Origin: Sinorhizobium kostiense
Lineage (GTDB): Bacteria; Pseudomonadota; Alphaproteobacteria; Rhizobiales; Rhizobiaceae
DNA: 64,000 nt
Assembly (NCBI RefSeq): GCF_017874595.1
Contig: NZ_JAGILA010000002.1
Span: forward strand, 1,116,001 to 1,180,000
Reading direction: 5' to 3'
Part shown: positions 7,865 through 19,603 of the stretch, piece after piece
How the letters are laid out: each line of letters opens with the position of its first letter
Numbering within the stretch: position 1 is the first letter of the stretch
Position numbers and translations under genes: made by a program
The notes under the pieces: model-generated
The model's database searches: none
Seen by the model: only the letters and a program-made list of their open reading frames with translations
What the model was told of the DNA's origin: nothing

Positions 7865-9448
7865 TCATGCCGCCTTGGCGACGTGATACTCCTTGACCGC
7901 CACCATCTTGACCGCCGGATAGCGTTCCGACTCGTAACGCAGCGAGAAGCCGTCCTGCGCCATGAACACCGGATCGCCGTCGAGATCGCGGGCGATGTCG
8001 CCACGATGGGCGGAGATGAACTTGTCGAGGTCGGCCGGGAGATCGGCGGATATCCAACGGCAAACGGAGAAGCGCGACATCTCGAAGGAGACGGGCAGGC
8101 CATATTCCGCCTGAAGACGTTCCTTGAGGACGTCCAATTGCAGCGCGCCGACGACGCCGACGATCGCAGGCGCCCCGTCATCCGGGGAGAAGAGCTGGAC
8201 GACGCCCTCCTCCGCCATCTGCTGCAGCGCCTCCTTCAGCTTCTTCGCCTTCATCGCATCCTCGAGCCGCACGCGGCGGAGAATTTCCGGCGCGAAGTTC
8301 GGCACGCCCTGGAAGACGAGCGGCTCGCCTTCGGTCAGCGTGTCGCCGATCCTAAGCGTTCCGTGGTTCGGGATGCCGACCACGTCGCCGGCAAAGGCGG
8401 TGTCGGCGAGTTGACGCTGCGAGGCGAAGAAGAATTGCGGCGCCGTCAGGCCCATCTGCTTGCCGGTGCGCGACAGACGCGCCTTCATGCCGCGTGCCAG
8501 CTTGCCCGAGCAGACGCGGACGAAGGCGATGCGGTCTCGGTGGTTTGGATCCATATTCGCCTGGATCTTGAAGACGAAGGCGGTCATGCGATCGTCCGTC
8601 GCCTCTACGGTGCGGATATCGGCGACCTGGGCGCGCGGCGGCGGCGCGAAGTCGCTGAGCGCGTTGATGAGGTCTCGGACACCGAAGTTGCGGAGAGCCG
8701 AGCCGAAGAAGACCGGTGTCAGATGGCCTTCGAGGAAAGCCTTGCGGTCGAAAGGCTTGCAGGCCTCGATCGCCAGCGTCGTCTCCTCGATGAAGGCTTC
8801 GCGCTCGTTCTCGGGCAGGCGGTGAGAGGCCATTTCGGGGTCATTGACCTTGGTTAGCCGCTCCTGCGTATCGGCGCCGCGCACCTCGTTGGTGGCAAGA
8901 TGATAGGTGCCGCAGAAAGTTTTCGAGCGGCCGATCGGCCAGGTGACCGGCGCGCAGTCGAGTGCTAGCTTCCCCTCGACTTCGTCGAGGATCTCGAACG
9001 GATCGCGGCTCTCCCGGTCCATCTTGTTGACGAAGGTGATGATCGGGATATCGCGCAGGCGGCAGACCTCGAACAGCTTCAACGTGCGCGGCTCGATACC
9101 CTTGGCGGCGTCTATGACCATGACAGCCGCATCGACCGCCGTCAGTGTCCGGTAGGTGTCGTCGGCAAAATCCTCGTGGCCGGGCGTGTCGAGCAGGTTG
9201 AACACGGTGTCGTTATATTCGAAGGTCATAACCGAGGTCACGACCGAGATGCCGCGCTCGCGCTCGATCTTCATCCAATCCGAGCGGGTCTGGATGCGGT
9301 CCTTCTTGGCCTTGACTTCACCCGCGAGTTGGATCGCGCCGCCGAAGAGGAGGAGCTTTTCGGTGAGCGTCGTCTTACCGGCGTCCGGGTGTGAAATGAT
9401 CGCAAATGTGCGGCGGCGGGAGACCGCCTCGGCAATGCTTTCGGCCAT
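7865..9448 (-). CDS. prfC: Peptide chain release factor 3 (RF3)
   Basis: This 527-aa GTPase recycles RF1/RF2 from the ribosome after termination. G-motifs are clear: G1 SHPDAGKTTLTEK, G3 DTPGHEDF, G4 NKMD, and the RF3-typical ERERGISVVTSVM switch I region. Length matches E. coli RF3. The start at 9448 has AGGAAC seven bases upstream; the frame is open to 9496 but the extra 16 residues are not RF3-like. Divergent from dut, with about 90 bp between starts. Confidence 0.97.
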   Translation of the reverse strand: MAESIAEAVSRRRTFAIISHPDAGKTTLTEKLLLFGGAIQLAGEVKAKKDRIQTRSDWMKIERERGISVVTSVMTFEYNDTVFNLLDTPGHEDFADDTYRTLTAVDAAVMVIDAAKGIEPRTLKLFEVCRLRDIPIITFVNKMDRESRDPFEILDEVEGKLALDCAPVTWPIGRSKTFCGTYHLATNEVRGADTQERLTKVNDPEMASHRLPENEREAFIEETTLAIEACKPFDRKAFLEGHLTPVFFGSALRNFGVRDLINALSDFAPPPRAQVADIRTVEATDDRMTAFVFKIQANMDPNHRDRIAFVRVCSGKLARGMKARLSRTGKQMGLTAPQFFFASQRQLADTAFAGDVVGIPNHGTLRIGDTLTEGEPLVFQGVPNFAPEILRRVRLEDAMKAKKLKEALQQMAEEGVVQLFSPDDGAPAIVGVVGALQLDVLKERLQAEYGLPVSFEMSRFSVCRWISADLPADLDKFISAHRGDIARDLDGDPVFMAQDGFSLRYESERYPAVKMVAVKEYHVAKAA

Positions 9449-9537
9449 GATCGAGGTTCCTGTGAGTTGCGGCGTCTTTACAGGTTCAAGGGCCAATATG
9501 CAATTGACTGCCGGGAGACCGATGCTGTTATGACGGA

Positions 9538-10014
9538 ATGATCATGAACGCGCCCGATAGCCAGCCCGCCCTCACAATCATCCGCCTGCCGCATGCAGAC
9601 GGTCTCGAACTACCCGCCTACGAGACGGCAGGCGCAGCCGGCATGGACCTGCGCGCGGCTGTCATGGCCGAGGCGCCGGTGACGATCCCACCGGGCGGCC
9701 GGGCGCTCGTCCCGACCGGCTTCATCTTCGAGATCCCTGCCGGTTACGAGGGCCAAGTGCGGCCGCGCTCCGGGCTCGCCTTCAAGCACGGCATCACCTG
9801 CCTCAATACGCCGGGCACGATCGACAGCGATTATCGCGGCGAGGTGAAGGTGCTGCTCGTCAATCTGGGCCAGGAGGATTTCACGGTCGAGTGCGGCATG
9901 CGCATCGCCCAGATGGTGATCGCCCCGGTGATCCAGGTGACCGTGCGCGAGGGGGACGGCGCCAGCGCGACCGCGCGCGGCGCCGGCGGCTTCGGCTCGA
10001 CCGGGTCCAGCTAA
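9538..10014 (+). CDS. dut: dUTP pyrophosphatase
   Basis: This 158-aa trimeric dUTPase cleaves dUTP to dUMP and PPi. All five motifs are present: [30 protein letters not shown] and the C-terminal GAGGFGSTG. Cytoplasmic. Two possible starts lie close together (ATG 9538 and ATG 9544). The stop TAA at 10012-10014 is at the edge of a palindromic repeat. Confidence 0.97.
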   Translation: MIMNAPDSQPALTIIRLPHADGLELPAYETAGAAGMDLRAAVMAEAPVTIPPGGRALVPTGFIFEIPAGYEGQVRPRSGLAFKHGITCLNTPGTIDSDYRGEVKVLLVNLGQEDFTVECGMRIAQMVIAPVIQVTVREGDGASATARGAGGFGSTGSS

Positions 10015-10075
10015 TGCATGTCGCCCAAAGTGTGCAGCGGTTTGTGGACAACGACATGCATCAAACAAGGACCTA
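10013..10075. repeat. Rhizobial palindromic repeat between dut and lrp-type gene
   Basis: Arms ATGCATGTCG (10014-10023) and CGACATGCAT (10052-10061) form a perfect 10-bp stem around AAAGTGTGCAGCGG. I recognise this as a degenerate member of an abundant rhizobial intergenic repeat. It fills the whole gap between the convergent dut and Lrp-type genes and carries or borders both stop codons (TAA at 10012-10014; TAG, read on the reverse strand, at 10073-10075). It may serve as a bidirectional terminator, though it lacks a clear U-tract. Confidence 0.75.
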
Positions 10076-10507
10076 GAGGGGCGGCAGCCGGCGCTTGACC
10101 GGCGTCGACTTGACGATCGAGGTATTGGTCTGCGCCTTCTCGGCAATGCGGTCGAGAATGGTATCGAGTTCTGCCATGTCGCGCACCAGCATCTTGGCAA
10201 CGAAGCAGTCGTCGCCCGTGACCTTGTCGCATTCGACGATTTCCGGTGTCTCCTGGATCAGCCTGTCGACAATGTGCAGCATGCCCGGCATCGGTCGGAC
10301 GCGGACGACCGCCTGCAGCGGATAGCCGAGCCGGGCGGGATTGACGGAGATGGTGAAGCCATCGAGCACGCCGCGTTCCTCGAGCTTGCGCAGCCGCTCG
10401 GCCGCGCTCGGCGAGGAGAGCCCCGCCTCCTGCGCGAGTTCCTTCAGCGACACCCGGGCATTGGCGGCCAGAATTTCGAGGATGCGTCGGTCGAGTTCGT
10501 CCAGCAT
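10073..10507 (-). CDS. Lrp/AsnC-family transcriptional regulator
   Basis: This 144-aa protein has an N-terminal winged HTH (LDELDRRILEIL, LKELAQEAGLSSPSAAERLRKLEERGV) and a C-terminal RAM ligand domain (VVRVRPMPG, VTGDDCFVAKMLVRD). The start at 10507 is chosen because GGGA lies six bases upstream and MLDELD is the usual beginning; ATG 10519 is an alternative. It is divergent from an EamA transporter (10640), its likely target. The stop TAG lies in the repeat at 10013-10075. Confidence 0.9.
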   Translation of the reverse strand: MLDELDRRILEILAANARVSLKELAQEAGLSSPSAAERLRKLEERGVLDGFTISVNPARLGYPLQAVVRVRPMPGMLHIVDRLIQETPEIVECDKVTGDDCFVAKMLVRDMAELDTILDRIAEKAQTNTSIVKSTPVKRRLPPL

Positions 10508-10639
10508 GAATATTCCCATTAGTAAGAAAGCGAGATTTCCCTTTTATAATTAGGTATTGTCCCACATTCTCCTTTCGGGATCCATATCGATCGGCCATAC
10601 GGCTCACTATTCTTGCGCCAGATCGAAGGAGAAATGGCC

Positions 10640-11554
10640 ATGGATAAGGATGTCCGGCGCGGAAGCGCGGAAATGACGGCGGCAATGCTGATCTCGGGAA
10701 CGATCGGATGGTTCGTGCTGACGTCGGCCCAGACGGTCACCGGCGTCGTCTTCTGGCGCTGCGTCTTCGGGGCGGCAACGCTTGCCCTTCTGGCGGCGCT
10801 CTTCGGCCTCCTCGACCTCCGCCATCTGCGCATGAAGGTCATGGTTCTGTCGGCGCTTGGCGGGGTTGCGATCGTCGTCAACTGGCTGCTGCTTTTCGCT
10901 GCCTATCCGCGCGCCTCGATCTCCATCGCGACGATGGTCTACAACACCCAGCCATTCATGCTGCTCGGACTGGGCGCATTTTATCTCGGAGAGCGGATCA
11001 CCGGCAGCAAGCTTTTCTGGCTCTCGGTATCCTTTGCGGGAATGATCGCGATCGTTTCCGCCAAGCCTGCCGGCGCATATGAACCCAGCGACTATCTCGT
11101 CGGCATCGGGCTCGCGCTTGCAGCAGCCTTCTTCTATGCCATCGCGGCGATCGTCACCAAGCTCCTCAAGGGCACACCGCCGCAGCTGATCGCACTGATC
11201 CAGGTGATCACAGGCGCCGTGATGCTGGCGCCCTTCGCGCTCGCCAACCCGCTGCCACAGGACGAAACGCAATGGGTGCTGCTGATCGTTATCGGCGTTG
11301 TCCATACCGGGGTCATGTACATTTTGCTCTATGGCGCGATCCAGAGGCTGCCGACCCATGTCACGGGAGCGCTTTCCTTCATCTATCCGATCGCCGCAAT
11401 CCTTGTCGACCGTATTGCATTAGGGCATGCGCTGCAGCCGGTGCAGATCGCCGGCTCGGCCGCGATCCTGCTCGCGGCAGCCGGCACCAATCTCGGCTGG
11501 ACCATTCGATCGATCCCCGTTATCAAACGCGAAACCGAACGGAGTTCCTCGTGA
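10640..11554 (+). CDS. EamA/DMT-family transporter
   Basis: This 304-aa protein has about ten transmembrane segments in two EamA halves. The ATG at 10640 sits eight bases after AGGAG; the ATG at 10634 is too close to that site. Its stop codon overlaps the start of the next gene (GTGA), which implies translational coupling to the NIPSNAP protein. Divergent from the Lrp-type regulator at 10073-10507, suggesting amino-acid-responsive control of export; the substrate is unknown. Confidence 0.87.
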   Translation: MDKDVRRGSAEMTAAMLISGTIGWFVLTSAQTVTGVVFWRCVFGAATLALLAALFGLLDLRHLRMKVMVLSALGGVAIVVNWLLLFAAYPRASISIATMVYNTQPFMLLGLGAFYLGERITGSKLFWLSVSFAGMIAIVSAKPAGAYEPSDYLVGIGLALAAAFFYAIAAIVTKLLKGTPPQLIALIQVITGAVMLAPFALANPLPQDETQWVLLIVIGVVHTGVMYILLYGAIQRLPTHVTGALSFIYPIAAILVDRIALGHALQPVQIAGSAAILLAAAGTNLGWTIRSIPVIKRETERSSS

Positions 11555-11856
11555 TCACCTGCTACCTGAAATATGTCATCGATCCATACAAGCTTAAGGA
11601 ATTCGAGCACTACGCCAAGCTCTGGATCCCGCTGGTCGATCGGCTCGGCGGCAAGCATCACGGCTACTTCATGCCGCATGAAGGGGCGAACAACATCGCG
11701 CTCGCGCTCTTCAGTTTTCCATCGCTTGCCGCCTACGAAGCCTATCGGGAGAAGATGGCGGCGGATCCAGATTGCCAGGCGGCCTTCGGCTATGCCGAGG
11801 AGACACGCTGCATCGTAAGCTACGAACGGAGCTTCATGCGCCCAGTCTTCGAGTAG
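11551..11856 (+). CDS. NIPSNAP-family protein
   Basis: This 101-aa protein begins (GTG start) with ITCYLKYVIDPYKLKEFEHYA and has the ferredoxin-like alpha/beta barrel pattern of NIPSNAP proteins, whose bacterial role is not established. GGAG lies six bases upstream of the GTG, and the GTG overlaps the TGA of the EamA transporter, so the two are coupled. Confidence 0.85.
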   Translation: MITCYLKYVIDPYKLKEFEHYAKLWIPLVDRLGGKHHGYFMPHEGANNIALALFSFPSLAAYEAYREKMAADPDCQAAFGYAEETRCIVSYERSFMRPVFE

Positions 11857-11964
11857 CTACGCGATAGCCAGTTCTTAGCGAAAAATGTCGCTGATGCGCT
11901 CGGGTGGCATTTTGCTTTGCGTGGGGCGCGCGCTAAAACAGGGCAAACTGCAAGGAAGAACCCC

Positions 11965-12582
11965 ATGACGCTCGCAACCCTTCTCGCCTATAGCGGTGCT
12001 CTCTTCATTGCTGCGGCCATACCAGGGCCCGGTGTGACGGCGGTCGTGGCGCGGGCGCTCGGGTCCGGTTTTCGCGAGACCTTCTTCATGGGCCTCGGCC
12101 TTATCCTCGGCGATATGCTCTATCTAACGGCCGTCGTGCTCGGGCTGGCCTTTATCGCCCAGACCTTCACGACCGGCTTTTTTGTCGTGAAGATCGCCGG
12201 CGCGCTCTATCTTTGCTATGTCGCCTGGAAGCTCTGGACCGCGGGCCTGCTGCCGCATGAGGTGGAGGCACGGAAATCGGCAAATGCCGCGATGTCCTTC
12301 CTTTCGGGGCTGCTGGTGACGCTCGGCAATCCAAAGACCATGCTGTTCTACGTGGCGCTGGTACCGACGCTGATCGATCTCGCCTCGATCGGCATCGAGG
12401 ACTACGGACTACTGCTCGCTGCCACTTTCCTGGTCCTCTTGACAGTGCTGCTGCCTTACATGCTGCTTGCTGCACGCGCCCGTGCCCTTCTGAAGCAGCC
12501 CAAAGCACTGACGGCGCTCAACCGCGCAGCCGCCGGCATTCTCGGCGGCACCGCGGCTTATATCGCCACCCGCGCCACCTGA
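11965..12582 (+). CDS. LysE-family exporter
   Basis: This 205-aa protein has six hydrophobic segments and the LysE/RhtB hallmarks near the N-terminus ([19 protein letters not shown]) and [14 protein letters not shown] in the second half. The family exports amino acids or their derivatives through the inner membrane. The start at 11965 has AAGGAAG six bases upstream; the frame is open back to 11917 without transporter-like sequence. Confidence 0.9.
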   Translation: MTLATLLAYSGALFIAAAIPGPGVTAVVARALGSGFRETFFMGLGLILGDMLYLTAVVLGLAFIAQTFTTGFFVVKIAGALYLCYVAWKLWTAGLLPHEVEARKSANAAMSFLSGLLVTLGNPKTMLFYVALVPTLIDLASIGIEDYGLLLAATFLVLLTVLLPYMLLAARARALLKQPKALTALNRAAAGILGGTAAYIATRAT

Positions 12583-12719
12583 AAAAAGATTTCCCAACCG
12601 GAGGTGTTATAACCGTTTTTTTGTCTCGGCTGGCCCTTTTCCACGGCGTTCGCGCTCTGGCTTGGCTCGATCAATCTTCCTATGCTTGCGACAATTGTTT
12701 CGAAATGGGAGAAAACGAA

Positions 12720-13688
<969 letters not shown>

Positions 13689-13741
13689 GCCGAGCGCCAT
13701 CCCTTCTGGCCTTATCCTGGTCAAAGCCAAGGAAAAGGGCG

Positions 13742-15274
13742 CTAAGCCGCCGCTGGCAAACGCTCTCCCGCGACACGGTAGGAGATCGCCTCGGCGAGGT
13801 GGATGCGGCCGACCGTCGCCGCACCATCGAGGTCAGCGAGCGTGCGCGCCACCTTCAGGACGCGATGGTAGCCCCGGGCCGAAAACTTCATCTTCTCCGC
13901 CGCATCCCTGAGGAGCTGCAAACCAGCGGCGTCGGGCTCGGCGATCTTCTCGATCATCGCCGTCGATGCGCGGGCGTTGCTCGTCAGTTTCGGATGGCCG
14001 AGCGCGGCGAAGCGGCCCGCCTGCAGCTCACGGGCGCGCGCAACCCGCCTTGCGACATCGGCACTCGCCTCGGCCGTGCCGGGGCGGATCAGGTCGGCGG
14101 CGCTCACGGCGGGCACGTCGATGCGGATGTCGATCCGGTCCATGAGTGGTCCTGAGATCCGCGCCTGGTAATCGGCCATGCAGCGCGGCCCGCGGGCACA
14201 GCTATGGCCCGGCTCGCCGGCCATGCCGCAGCGGCAGGGGTTCATGGCCGCAACGAGCTGGATCGCCGCCGGATAGCTGACGCGGTGATTGGCGCGGGCA
14301 ATCACGCATTCGGCCGTTTCCAGCGGCTGGCGCAGCGCATCGAGCACTTGCGGGGAGAATTCCGGAAATTCGTCGAGAAATAGGACGCCGTGATGCGCGA
14401 GCGACGCCTCGCCGGGCTTTGCCCTGTTCCCGCCACCGATCAAGGCCGCCATGGTGGCCGAATGGTGCGGCGCGCGGAACGGCCGCCGGTCGGAGAGCTT
14501 GCCGCCCGGCAATTGTCCGGCGACCGAATGGACCATCGATACTTCGAGCAGTTCGGCAGGCGAGAGCGGCGGCAGGATCGACGGAAGGCGTGCGGCCAGC
14601 ATCGACTTGCCGGAGCCGGGCGGGCCGACCATCAGGAGGTTGTGGTTCCCGGCGGCGGCAACTTCCAGCGCCCGCTTGGCGCTTTCCTGACCCTTGATGT
14701 CGGCGAGATCCGGCAGGTTGGCGGCCGTCGCCCGCACCGAGGGTTCCGGGCGGGAGGTGACCTGGGTGCCGCGGAAATGGTTGGCGATCGCGATCAGACT
14801 TCGCGGCGCGAGGATGTCGATCTCTGCCCCGGCCCAGGCCGCCTCCGGACCGCTTTCGGCCGGGCAGATCAGCCCCTTGCCGAGTGCATTGGCACCGATC
14901 GCTGCCGGAAGCGCGCCGGCAACGGGGGCGATCGTCCCATCGAGATTGAGTTCGCCGATGACGACATAGCCGGAAAGCGCATCCGCGGGAATCGCCCCGA
15001 GCGCCGCCATCAGGCCGAGCGCGATCGCCAGATCGAAGTGGCTGCCCTCCTTCGGCAGGTCGGCCGGCGCCAGATTGACGGTCACGCGCTTGGCCGGCAG
15101 CGCCAGGCCGGAGGCATGGAGCGCCGCCTGCACGCGCTCGCGACTCTCGGCGACGGCCTTGTCAGGCAGCCCGACGATCTGCATGCCGACCTTGCCGGGC
15201 GCAACCATCACCTGGACGTCGACCGGAACGCCTTCAATCCCCTGAAATGCCACGGTACTGACGCGTGCGACCAT
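13742..15274 (-). CDS. comM: ComM/YifB-family Mg-chelatase-like AAA+ ATPase
   Basis: This 510-aa protein has an N-terminal ChlI/Lon-like domain (about 20-140), an AAA+ core with Walker A GPPGSGKSMLAARL and Walker B GVLFLDEFPEF, a zinc motif CRCGMAGEPGHSC...C, and a C-terminal helical lid. ComM is a helicase that promotes branch migration during uptake and integration of DNA. The start at 15274 has AGGGGG four bases upstream. A LexA-type box lies 84 bp upstream (15358-15372), suggesting SOS control. Confidence 0.93.
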   Translation of the reverse strand: MVARVSTVAFQGIEGVPVDVQVMVAPGKVGMQIVGLPDKAVAESRERVQAALHASGLALPAKRVTVNLAPADLPKEGSHFDLAIALGLMAALGAIPADALSGYVVIGELNLDGTIAPVAGALPAAIGANALGKGLICPAESGPEAAWAGAEIDILAPRSLIAIANHFRGTQVTSRPEPSVRATAANLPDLADIKGQESAKRALEVAAAGNHNLLMVGPPGSGKSMLAARLPSILPPLSPAELLEVSMVHSVAGQLPGGKLSDRRPFRAPHHSATMAALIGGGNRAKPGEASLAHHGVLFLDEFPEFSPQVLDALRQPLETAECVIARANHRVSYPAAIQLVAAMNPCRCGMAGEPGHSCARGPRCMADYQARISGPLMDRIDIRIDVPAVSAADLIRPGTAEASADVARRVARARELQAGRFAALGHPKLTSNARASTAMIEKIAEPDAAGLQLLRDAAEKMKFSARGYHRVLKVARTLADLDGAATVGRIHLAEAISYRVAGERLPAAA

Positions 15275-15357
15275 GATGCCCCCTGCCCGACGTGCTTTCA
15301 CCGCTACAACCGCCGCCGGTGCCGAACCAATCTTGCACGGTACGCGCTCAAAAACAA

Positions 15358-15372
15358 GAACAATAATAGAAC
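15358..15372 (-). promoter_or_regulatory. LexA (SOS) box upstream of comM
   Basis: The top strand reads GAAC-AATAATA-GAAC, i.e. GTTCTATTATTGTTC on the comM strand. This matches exactly the alphaproteobacterial LexA consensus GTTC-N7-GTTC with the usual A/T-rich spacer. It lies 84 bp upstream of the comM start and between comM and gshB, in a position to cover the comM promoter. Confidence 0.75.
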
Positions 15373-15424
15373 AAATGGCCGATGGGCGCAGGCGCCGCGG
15401 GAGCAGCACCTTCGCGTCAGGTGA

Positions 15425-16372
15425 TCAGCCGCGCTTCTTCTCGATAGCGTCCCAGAGCAGGCTTGCGACATCGGCACCGCCGAAGCGCTTCACCTCGCGA
15501 ATGCCCGTCGGCGAGGTGACATTGATCTCGGTCATGTAGTCGCCGATCACGTCAATGCCCACGAAAAGGAAGCCGCGCTCCTTTAGCGCCGGGCCGATAC
15601 GGGCGCAGATCTCGCGCTCGCGGGCAGTGAGTTCCGTCGCCTCGGCGCGTCCGCCCACATGCATGTTGGAGCGGGCGTCGTGCTCTGCCGGCACACGGTT
15701 GATCGCGCCGACCGGCTCGCCGTCGACGAGCAGGATGCGCTTGTCGCCCTTCCTGACCTGCGGCAGGTATTCCTGCGCGATGAAGGGCTCGCGGAACATC
15801 TGACCGAACATTTCGAGCAGAGAGGAGAGGTTCCGATCGTCGCGCGCGGAGTGGAAGACGCCGGCGCCACCATTGCCATAGAGGGGTTTGAGGATGATGT
15901 CGCCCATCTCCTGACGGAAGCGGGCGATTTCGCCCGGATCGCGGGTGATCAGCGTCTTCGGCATCAGGTCCGGGAACTCGGTGACGAAGATCTTCTCCGG
16001 CGAGTTGCGGACCCAGGCCGGGTCGTTGACGACCAAGGTTTTCGGATGCAGGCGCTCGAGCAGATGCGTCGAGGTGATATAGGCCATGTCGAAGGGCGGA
16101 TCCTGGCGAAGCAGGATGACGTCCATGGTCGAAAGGTCCACCCGCTCCGGCTCGCCGAGCGTGAAGTGGTCACCCTTGACATCGCGCAACGTCATCTGCT
16201 GCGCCGTCGCATGGACCTTGCCGTCACGCAAGGACAGCTTGTCGGGCGTATAGTGGAACAGCCGATAGCCGCGGGCCTGCGCTTCGAGGCTCATCGCGAA
16301 AGTCGAATCGCCCGTAATGGTGATGCCCGACACATGGTCCATCTGGACCCCGACATTGACGATTCTTGCCAT
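15425..16372 (-). CDS. gshB: Glutathione synthetase
   Basis: This 315-aa ATP-grasp enzyme joins gamma-glutamylcysteine and glycine. It begins [17 protein letters not shown] and has [49 protein letters not shown] (split here as [12 protein letters not shown] and [10 protein letters not shown]) and [21 protein letters not shown] near the end, all standard for prokaryotic GshB. The start at 16372 gives the expected N-terminus and length; the frame is open to 16591 but that part is not GshB-like. In related rhizobia gshB usually lies next to yraN and rsmI; here a ugp cassette separates them. Confidence 0.96.
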   Translation of the reverse strand: MARIVNVGVQMDHVSGITITGDSTFAMSLEAQARGYRLFHYTPDKLSLRDGKVHATAQQMTLRDVKGDHFTLGEPERVDLSTMDVILLRQDPPFDMAYITSTHLLERLHPKTLVVNDPAWVRNSPEKIFVTEFPDLMPKTLITRDPGEIARFRQEMGDIILKPLYGNGGAGVFHSARDDRNLSSLLEMFGQMFREPFIAQEYLPQVRKGDKRILLVDGEPVGAINRVPAEHDARSNMHVGGRAEATELTAREREICARIGPALKERGFLFVGIDVIGDYMTEINVTSPTGIREVKRFGGADVASLLWDAIEKKRG

Positions 16373-16594
16373 CTTCCCGTTCCCGATTGAATCCCGACCC
16401 GCACAATTCCCTGGACCGGCATCGGCTGGAGCTGGAATTATGCGGCAAATCAAAGCGCTATACGGGACGCCGCCGCATGTACGCTCGCAACATGTAGAAC
16501 GCGCAAGGCGCTCAGGCAAGAAGGCGGCGGCTTCATCCAACCCGGAGGGCGCGGCGGATTTCGCGCCTGACGGCGTCGACAAGTTTTGCAAATT

Positions 16595-17580
16595 TTATTC
16601 GAAGCCCTCGACGACGCAGGTGATGAGGTCGTGATCGGACAGGGGACGACCGGACGCGTCGAGCGAGGGAATGATGCGGCTTTCGTTGATCCTCAAGCCG
16701 CGCGCGAGGAACCAGTCGAGCTTCATCGCCCGCTCCGGCCAGCGCGTGATCAGGCTGGGGCGGGTCGTCGTCTGATCGATCGGGCCGCCATGGCGGGTGA
16801 AGCCGCGCGCGGCGCTCATCTCGAACAGCCCCTCCGCCTCGAAGTCTCCGCCGATATGATTGCCGGTATTGAGATCGCCGCCGATCAGGATGGGAAGCCC
16901 GGGAAACGCCGCCTCCAGTCGATCGATCAGCTCCTTCACCTGTCGTTCGCGACAGGCGGCAGTCGTGGCGCTTTCGAGATGGGTGGAGACAGCGACGAAG
17001 GGGCCTGCCTCGGTCTCAACGACACCGCCGACTGCGATACGCTCGCCAAGCCGCGGCTGGTCGGTATCCGTGAACCACAGGCGCTCGCCCCAGAGCCGCG
17101 ATAGCAGAGGTCGGCGGAGGGGAACGGAACTCAGAAAGGCATTGCCGTGGAAACCCTTTTCGTTGGCGTCGTCCTTGCAGAAGTCGCGCTCCGTCTCCGA
17201 TCCCAACCCGAGTTCAAGGAACTCGACTCCATAGGCATATTGCATGCCGAGCGCCATCGCGACTTCCGCCGTCGTGTGGCGCTGGCTCGTACGGGCCATG
17301 CCGTAGTCCATTTCGGAAAGCATCACCAGCGACGCGCCAGTCGCACGGAGATGCTCGGCGCTTTCTCGCGGAAACAGACAGCGCTCGAGGTTCCAGGCGG
17401 CGACCGTGAAGGGAAAGGCGAGCGGTCCGTCCGAAGCAGTGATGCCGCCGACCTCGATCCTGTTCATCGCTTCGATGCCTGCCATCGCCGCATCATGGGC
17501 GGCTATGCTGCGCTCGATGAGAGCGACATCGTTGCGGCTCTGTTCAGAGGGGATGGCGAGCGTCGATACGGTCTCTTCGA

Positions 17581-17584
<4 letters not shown>
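16595..17584 (-). CDS. Endonuclease/exonuclease/phosphatase-family protein
   Basis: This 329-aa protein has the EEP fold: [18 protein letters not shown] near residue 60, [26 protein letters not shown] and the final catalytic LSDHDLI. Members cleave phosphodiester or phosphate bonds. The GTG start overlaps the ugpC stop (GTGA), so it belongs to the ugp transcript and may hydrolyse a phosphodiester taken up by or related to the transporter; that role is inference. No signal peptide is seen, so it should be cytoplasmic. Confidence 0.85.
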
Positions 17585-18693
<1,109 letters not shown>

Positions 18694-18750
18694 TGGCTGC
18701 CTCCGTTGATGATTGCAGGTTGCCGGGCGCGCCCGCACCCTTGTCGTTCG

Positions 18751-19593
18751 TTATTTGTCGCTCTCGGTCAGCCCCTTGATGAACCAGCGCTGGAAGATCA
18801 CGACGATCAGCACCGGCGGCAGCATGGCAAGGATCGCCAGCGCGAAGGCCTCGTTGTAATCGGGGATATTGGAGCCGACCCAGACCAGCAGAATCTGCTT
18901 GATGCCGCGTACCAGCGTGAAGAAGCCCTCGTCCGTCGTCATCAGGGTCGGCCAGAGATACTGATTCCAGCCGTAAACGAACATGATGATGAAGATCGCC
19001 GCCATCATCGTGCGCGAGAGCGGCACCAGCACGTCTATGAAGAACTTGAACGGACCGGCACCATCGATGCGGGCGGCCTCCAAGAGCTCGTCCGGCACCG
19101 ACTTGAAAAACTGACGGAAATAGAAGGTGCCGGTTGCGGACGCCAGAAGCGGTACGATCAGCCCCGTATAGGTATTGGTGAGCTTCAGCGCATTCATTAC
19201 CTCGTAGGAGGGCAGGATGCGGACTTCGAGCGGCAGAAGAAGCGTCGTGAAGATCACCCAGAAGAAGAAGGTCGCGAGCGGAAAACGGAAGTAGACGATC
19301 GCATAGGCCGCGAGCATCGAGAGCACGATCTTGCCGATCGCGAAGCCGAGACCGAGGATCATCGAATTCATCATCATGTTGAAGCCGGTGACCTTGCCGG
19401 TGAAGCCGCCCTCGCGGGTCAGCACCGTCCCATAGGTCTCGGCGAAATGGCCACCCCAGGTCAGGCTCAATCCTTTGCGGTGGATGTCGGCCGCCTCGTG
19501 GGTGGAGGTCATGAAGGCGACCACGACCGGCGCCACCATGATGAAGACGCCGATCAGGAGAATGACGTGGTCGAGAATTTTCGTGCGATGCAT
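18751..19593 (-). CDS. ugpE: Glycerol-3-phosphate ABC transporter permease UgpE
   Basis: This 280-aa inner-membrane protein has six hydrophobic segments and the permease EAA loop LLEAARIDGAGPFKFFIDVL. Together with UgpA it forms the channel. The start ATG at 19593 is chosen with GAGG about eight bases upstream; a GTG at 19602 is an alternative. It begins 11 bp after the end of ugpA. Confidence 0.9.
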   Translation of the reverse strand: MHRTKILDHVILLIGVFIMVAPVVVAFMTSTHEAADIHRKGLSLTWGGHFAETYGTVLTREGGFTGKVTGFNMMMNSMILGLGFAIGKIVLSMLAAYAIVYFRFPLATFFFWVIFTTLLLPLEVRILPSYEVMNALKLTNTYTGLIVPLLASATGTFYFRQFFKSVPDELLEAARIDGAGPFKFFIDVLVPLSRTMMAAIFIIMFVYGWNQYLWPTLMTTDEGFFTLVRGIKQILLVWVGSNIPDYNEAFALAILAMLPPVLIVVIFQRWFIKGLTESDK

Positions 19594-19603
19594 CGGCGCC
19601 ACC

